Shown: positions 4,580 to 6,932 of the stretch, one piece after another
Layout of the letters: every line of letters begins with the position of its first letter
Numbering within the stretch: the stretch's first letter is position 1
Assembly: GCA_937941745.1 (NCBI GenBank)
Contig: CALDGV010000500.1
Span: 1-6,932, forward strand
Reading direction: 5' to 3'
Length of the DNA stretch: 6,932 bases
From: an uncultured Prosthecobacter sp.
GTDB lineage: Bacteria > Verrucomicrobiota > Verrucomicrobiia > Verrucomicrobiales > Verrucomicrobiaceae
Position numbers and translations under genes: made by a program
The notes under the pieces: model-generated
Databases searched by the model: none
Told to the model about the DNA's origin: nothing
Seen by the model: only the letters and a program-made list of their open reading frames with translations

Positions 4580-6932
4580 ATGCCCGCCGCCCTGCTCACC
4601 GTCACTCATCGCCATGGGATCTACCTCCCCGAGGCCGACCTGTGGCTGGACCCCCACTTCGGGGTGGAAAGGGCCTTTATTTCCCATGCCCACGCCGATC
4701 ATGTGGCGCGGCACCAGACCACTTTCTGCTCGGAGCTCACGCAGCATTTGATGAGCGAACGCTACGGGCTCAGGAAGGAAGGTGTCTTCCACGCGCTGCC
4801 GATGCGTGAAATGCATGAATGGGAGGGCTGGCAGATGCGGCTGCTGCCTGCCGGGCACATTCTGGGCTCGGCCATGCTCCACCTCACACGCCCCAGCGAT
4901 GGTGCGACCCTTTTGTACACCGGGGATTACAAGCTCAGACAGGGGCTGAGCTCTGAAAAATGCGAACTGCTGCCCGCTGACACGCTCATCATGGAGACCA
5001 CGTTTGGCCTGCCGCAGTTCCGCTTCCCCCCACAGGCCGAGGTGGTGGCCCAGATGCTCAAGTTTGTGCGCGAAACCCTCGAAGATGGAGGCATTCCTGT
5101 GCTGCTGGGCTATTCCCTCGGCAAGGCGCAGGAGATCCTCCGCGCGCTGGCAGGAGCTGGACATCCGGTGATGCTGCACAAGTCCGTCTGGGAGATGACG
5201 GAGGCCGTGAAAGCCATCCTTGGCACGCTGCCGGAATACCAGCTCTTCGATCCTCAAAAAGTACGCGGACACGTGCTGCTCTTCCCACCCAGCCACGGCA
5301 AATCCCTGGCCCTCAAAAAGCTGAAAAACTGCCGCACCGCCATGCTGACCGGCTGGGCGCTGCAGCCCGGTGCACGCTATCGCTATCAGGTGGATGAGGT
5401 CTTCCCGCTCAGCGATCATGCGGACTACCCGGAGCTCATCGAAACCGTTGAAACCGTGAAGCCACGCCGGGTTCATCTGGTGCACGGCTACACCCAGGAG
5501 TTCGCGGCCGACCTGCGCGCCCGGGGTTATGAAGCCTGGACGCTCGAGAAAGCGGACCAGCTTGAACTGGCGATTGGATCCACTTCTTCGAACTTGGGCA
5601 TGACCAGGACGGAGGTGGATCTTCAAGGCAGTGTCCAAGGCGGCTTTTCCCGCTGGGCTTCGGCTTGTGCCCGCACCGCGGAGGAATCCTCGCGTCTGCG
5701 GAAGGTGGACTGCCTTGCAAACTATCTACGCAGTCTCGATGAAGCCGACCTCGCCCTGGCGGCACGCTACTGCTCGGGCCTGACGAGCGATCCCGCAGCC
5801 GGGGAGGCTCCCCTGAACACAGGGTGGGCCTTGATCAGGCGTGCTCTTCAGGAGGTCAGTGGCGTCAACGACGTCGAATACCGGGCCATCTCGCGCAGTC
5901 AGGCCGATGCCGGGCGCACGGCGTTTCTGGTGCTGCAGCGGGCGGAACGGATGCCTGACGAACTGCCTCTGACTGGAGTAGCGCAGCTCTTTGACCAGCT
6001 CCGGGCGGCAGGTGGCCAGATGGCCCGGATTCAGCTCCTCAAAGAAAAGCTCTCCAAGCTCTCCGCCCACGATGGCTCCTGGCTCGTGCGCCTGCTCACG
6101 GGCGAACTGCGCATGGGCTCCAAAGAAGGTCTGATCGAGGAGGCCGTGGCCGCTGCTTTTGGTCAGGAAGCCGATGCCGTGCGCGAAGCGGCGATGCTAT
6201 GCGGCGACATTGGCCGCGCGGCAGTTCTGGCCAAGTCAGGACGGCTTCACGAGGCGCGTCCCAAGCCATTGGTACCGCTGAAAGTGATGCTGGCCTCCCC
6301 CGAGGAGACGGCTGCGGACATCTGGACGCGCATGCAGCCGGGGAGCGGGACAGCATCCCTCTGGGTTGAAGACAAGTATGATGGCATCCGTGCCCAGGTG
6401 CATCGGCTGGGAAACCGCACGGAGATCTTCACGAGAGATCTGAAACCCATCGGCCCCCAGTTTCCAGAGGTGCTCCGGGCGGCCGCAGAGCTTCCGGCTG
6501 AAGTGATCCTTGATGGTGAGATCATCGCCCATGCCGAAGGCAAAAAGCTGACCTTTTTCGACCTGCAGAAGCGTCTGGGCCGCCGGGATCAGGCGGACCT
6601 TTTCCTGCCTAGTGACGTGAGCGTGAAGTATGTCGTGTTTGACCTTATCTGGCTGAACGGCACCTCTCTTTTGGACAGGCCGTTGGCGGAGCGCAGGCAG
6701 GCTCTGGAAACACTGAAGGTGCCAGAAGGCATCCGGCTGATCACCGTGGAGACAGCGACTTCCGCCGAGGAGATCGAGGCCTTGTTCATGGCGGCGCGAC
6801 GGCGGGGCAATGAAGGTCTGATCATCAAGGATTCAGGCAGCCCCTACACCCCAGGGCGACGTGGCAGATCATGGCTCAAGCTGAAGAAGGCCTACGCCAC
6901 GCTGGATGTCGTGGTGGTGAAGGCGGAGCAGG
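4580..6932 (+). CDS. Fusion of MBL-fold ligase-associated DNA exonuclease and ATP-dependent DNA ligase, 3' end beyond right edge
   Basis: The frame is open without a stop from the ATG at 4580 to the right edge (784 residues). Residues 1 to about 325 are a metallo-beta-lactamase/beta-CASP nuclease of the ligase-associated exonuclease type. Visible motifs are HAHADH at 36-41 (metal-binding HxHxDH), PAGHILGSAM at 90-99, YTGD at 113-116, METTFGLPQF at 138-147, FPLSDHADYPELIE at 275-288 and VHGY at 301-304. After a short linker (about 326-350) comes an ATP-dependent DNA ligase: an N-terminal DNA-binding domain (about 350-560), then the adenylylation domain. The latter has motif I EDKYDGIRAQ with the AMP-accepting Lys at 599, motif III LDGE at 644-647, motif IIIa VVFDLIW at 685-691, motif IV EGLIIK at 745-750 and motif V WLKLKK at 765-770. 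The C-terminal OB fold is beyond the edge. The two activities normally come from separate genes in a DNA repair cluster with an Lhr-type helicase and a metallophosphoesterase. The inferred role is trimming and sealing of damaged DNA ends. The start fits the family N-terminus but lacks a Shine-Dalgarno. Confidence 0.93.
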   Translation, partial: MPAALLTVTHRHGIYLPEADLWLDPHFGVERAFISHAHADHVARHQTTFCSELTQHLMSERYGLRKEGVFHALPMREMHEWEGWQMRLLPAGHILGSAMLHLTRPSDGATLLYTGDYKLRQGLSSEKCELLPADTLIMETTFGLPQFRFPPQAEVVAQMLKFVRETLEDGGIPVLLGYSLGKAQEILRALAGAGHPVMLHKSVWEMTEAVKAILGTLPEYQLFDPQKVRGHVLLFPPSHGKSLALKKLKNCRTAMLTGWALQPGARYRYQVDEVFPLSDHADYPELIETVETVKPRRVHLVHGYTQEFAADLRARGYEAWTLEKADQLELAIGSTSSNLGMTRTEVDLQGSVQGGFSRWASACARTAEESSRLRKVDCLANYLRSLDEADLALAARYCSGLTSDPAAGEAPLNTGWALIRRALQEVSGVNDVEYRAISRSQADAGRTAFLVLQRAERMPDELPLTGVAQLFDQLRAAGGQMARIQLLKEKLSKLSAHDGSWLVRLLTGELRMGSKEGLIEEAVAAAFGQEADAVREAAMLCGDIGRAAVLAKSGRLHEARPKPLVPLKVMLASPEETAADIWTRMQPGSGTASLWVEDKYDGIRAQVHRLGNRTEIFTRDLKPIGPQFPEVLRAAAELPAEVILDGEIIAHAEGKKLTFFDLQKRLGRRDQADLFLPSDVSVKYVVFDLIWLNGTSLLDRPLAERRQALETLKVPEGIRLITVETATSAEEIEALFMAARRRGNEGLIIKDSGSPYTPGRRGRSWLKLKKAYATLDVVVVKAEQ

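Noticed and set aside
5441..5458. Tandem 9-base near-repeat GAAACCGTT/GAAACCGTG
   Set aside because: It encodes ETVETV in an alpha-helical stretch of the nuclease domain; two copies in coding sequence are most simply chance.
4538..5638. 366-codon minus-strand open frame opposite the exonuclease domain
   Set aside because: The plus strand carries the full metallo-beta-lactamase motif set; the minus frame shows no family features and overlaps the rdgB upstream region.
6236..6828. Overlapping minus-strand open frames opposite the ligase adenylylation domain
   Set aside because: The plus strand contains ligase motifs I, III, IIIa, IV and V in order; the minus frames have no recognisable features.

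Overview
GC-rich bacterial chromosomal DNA, most likely from Verrucomicrobiota (a Prosthecobacter/Verrucomicrobium-type genome) or a close PVC relative. The main clue is the gene at 581-3022. Its Planctomycete-cytochrome-C, DUF1549 and DUF1553 domains are greatly expanded in Planctomycetes and Verrucomicrobia and rare elsewhere. Most starts lack a clear Shine-Dalgarno sequence. The taxonomic call is inference from gene content only.

Layout. The window is almost fully coding, with five genes and no stretch over 100 bases without one. (1) 1-487, minus strand, running off the left edge: an exported protein with an N-terminal beta-sandwich (galactose-binding-like) domain. (2) 581-3022, plus strand, divergent from gene 1 across a 93-base spacer: an exported multi-domain c-type cytochrome protein of the DUF1549/DUF1553 class. 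It carries the same kind of beta-sandwich inside its DUF1553 region. (3) 3037-3891, minus, convergent with gene 2: a lipoprotein of the phosphodiester glycosidase (NAGPA-like) family. (4) 3893-4489, minus, one base upstream of gene 3: RdgB/HAM1 XTP/dITP diphosphatase. (5) 4580-6932, plus, divergent from rdgB across 90 bases and cut by the right edge: one continuous reading frame encoding an MBL-fold ligase-associated DNA exonuclease fused to an ATP-dependent DNA ligase.

How the genes work together. Genes 1 and 2 look like an envelope or periplasmic pair, probably for secreted redox or carbohydrate-related chemistry, with a shared ligand-binding module. Genes 4 and 5 are cytoplasmic nucleic-acid maintenance: rdgB removes deaminated purine nucleotides from the pool, and the exonuclease-ligase trims and seals DNA ends. 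Gene 3 is probably co-transcribed with rdgB, although its predicted job is in the envelope.

The most notable feature is the exonuclease-ligase fusion. These activities are normally encoded by separate adjacent genes in the bacterial ligase-associated DNA repair cluster, together with an Lhr-like helicase and a metallophosphoesterase. Neither of those partners is visible here; they could lie beyond the right edge. No tRNA, rRNA, CRISPR array, insertion sequence, long repeat or convincing intrinsic terminator was seen.
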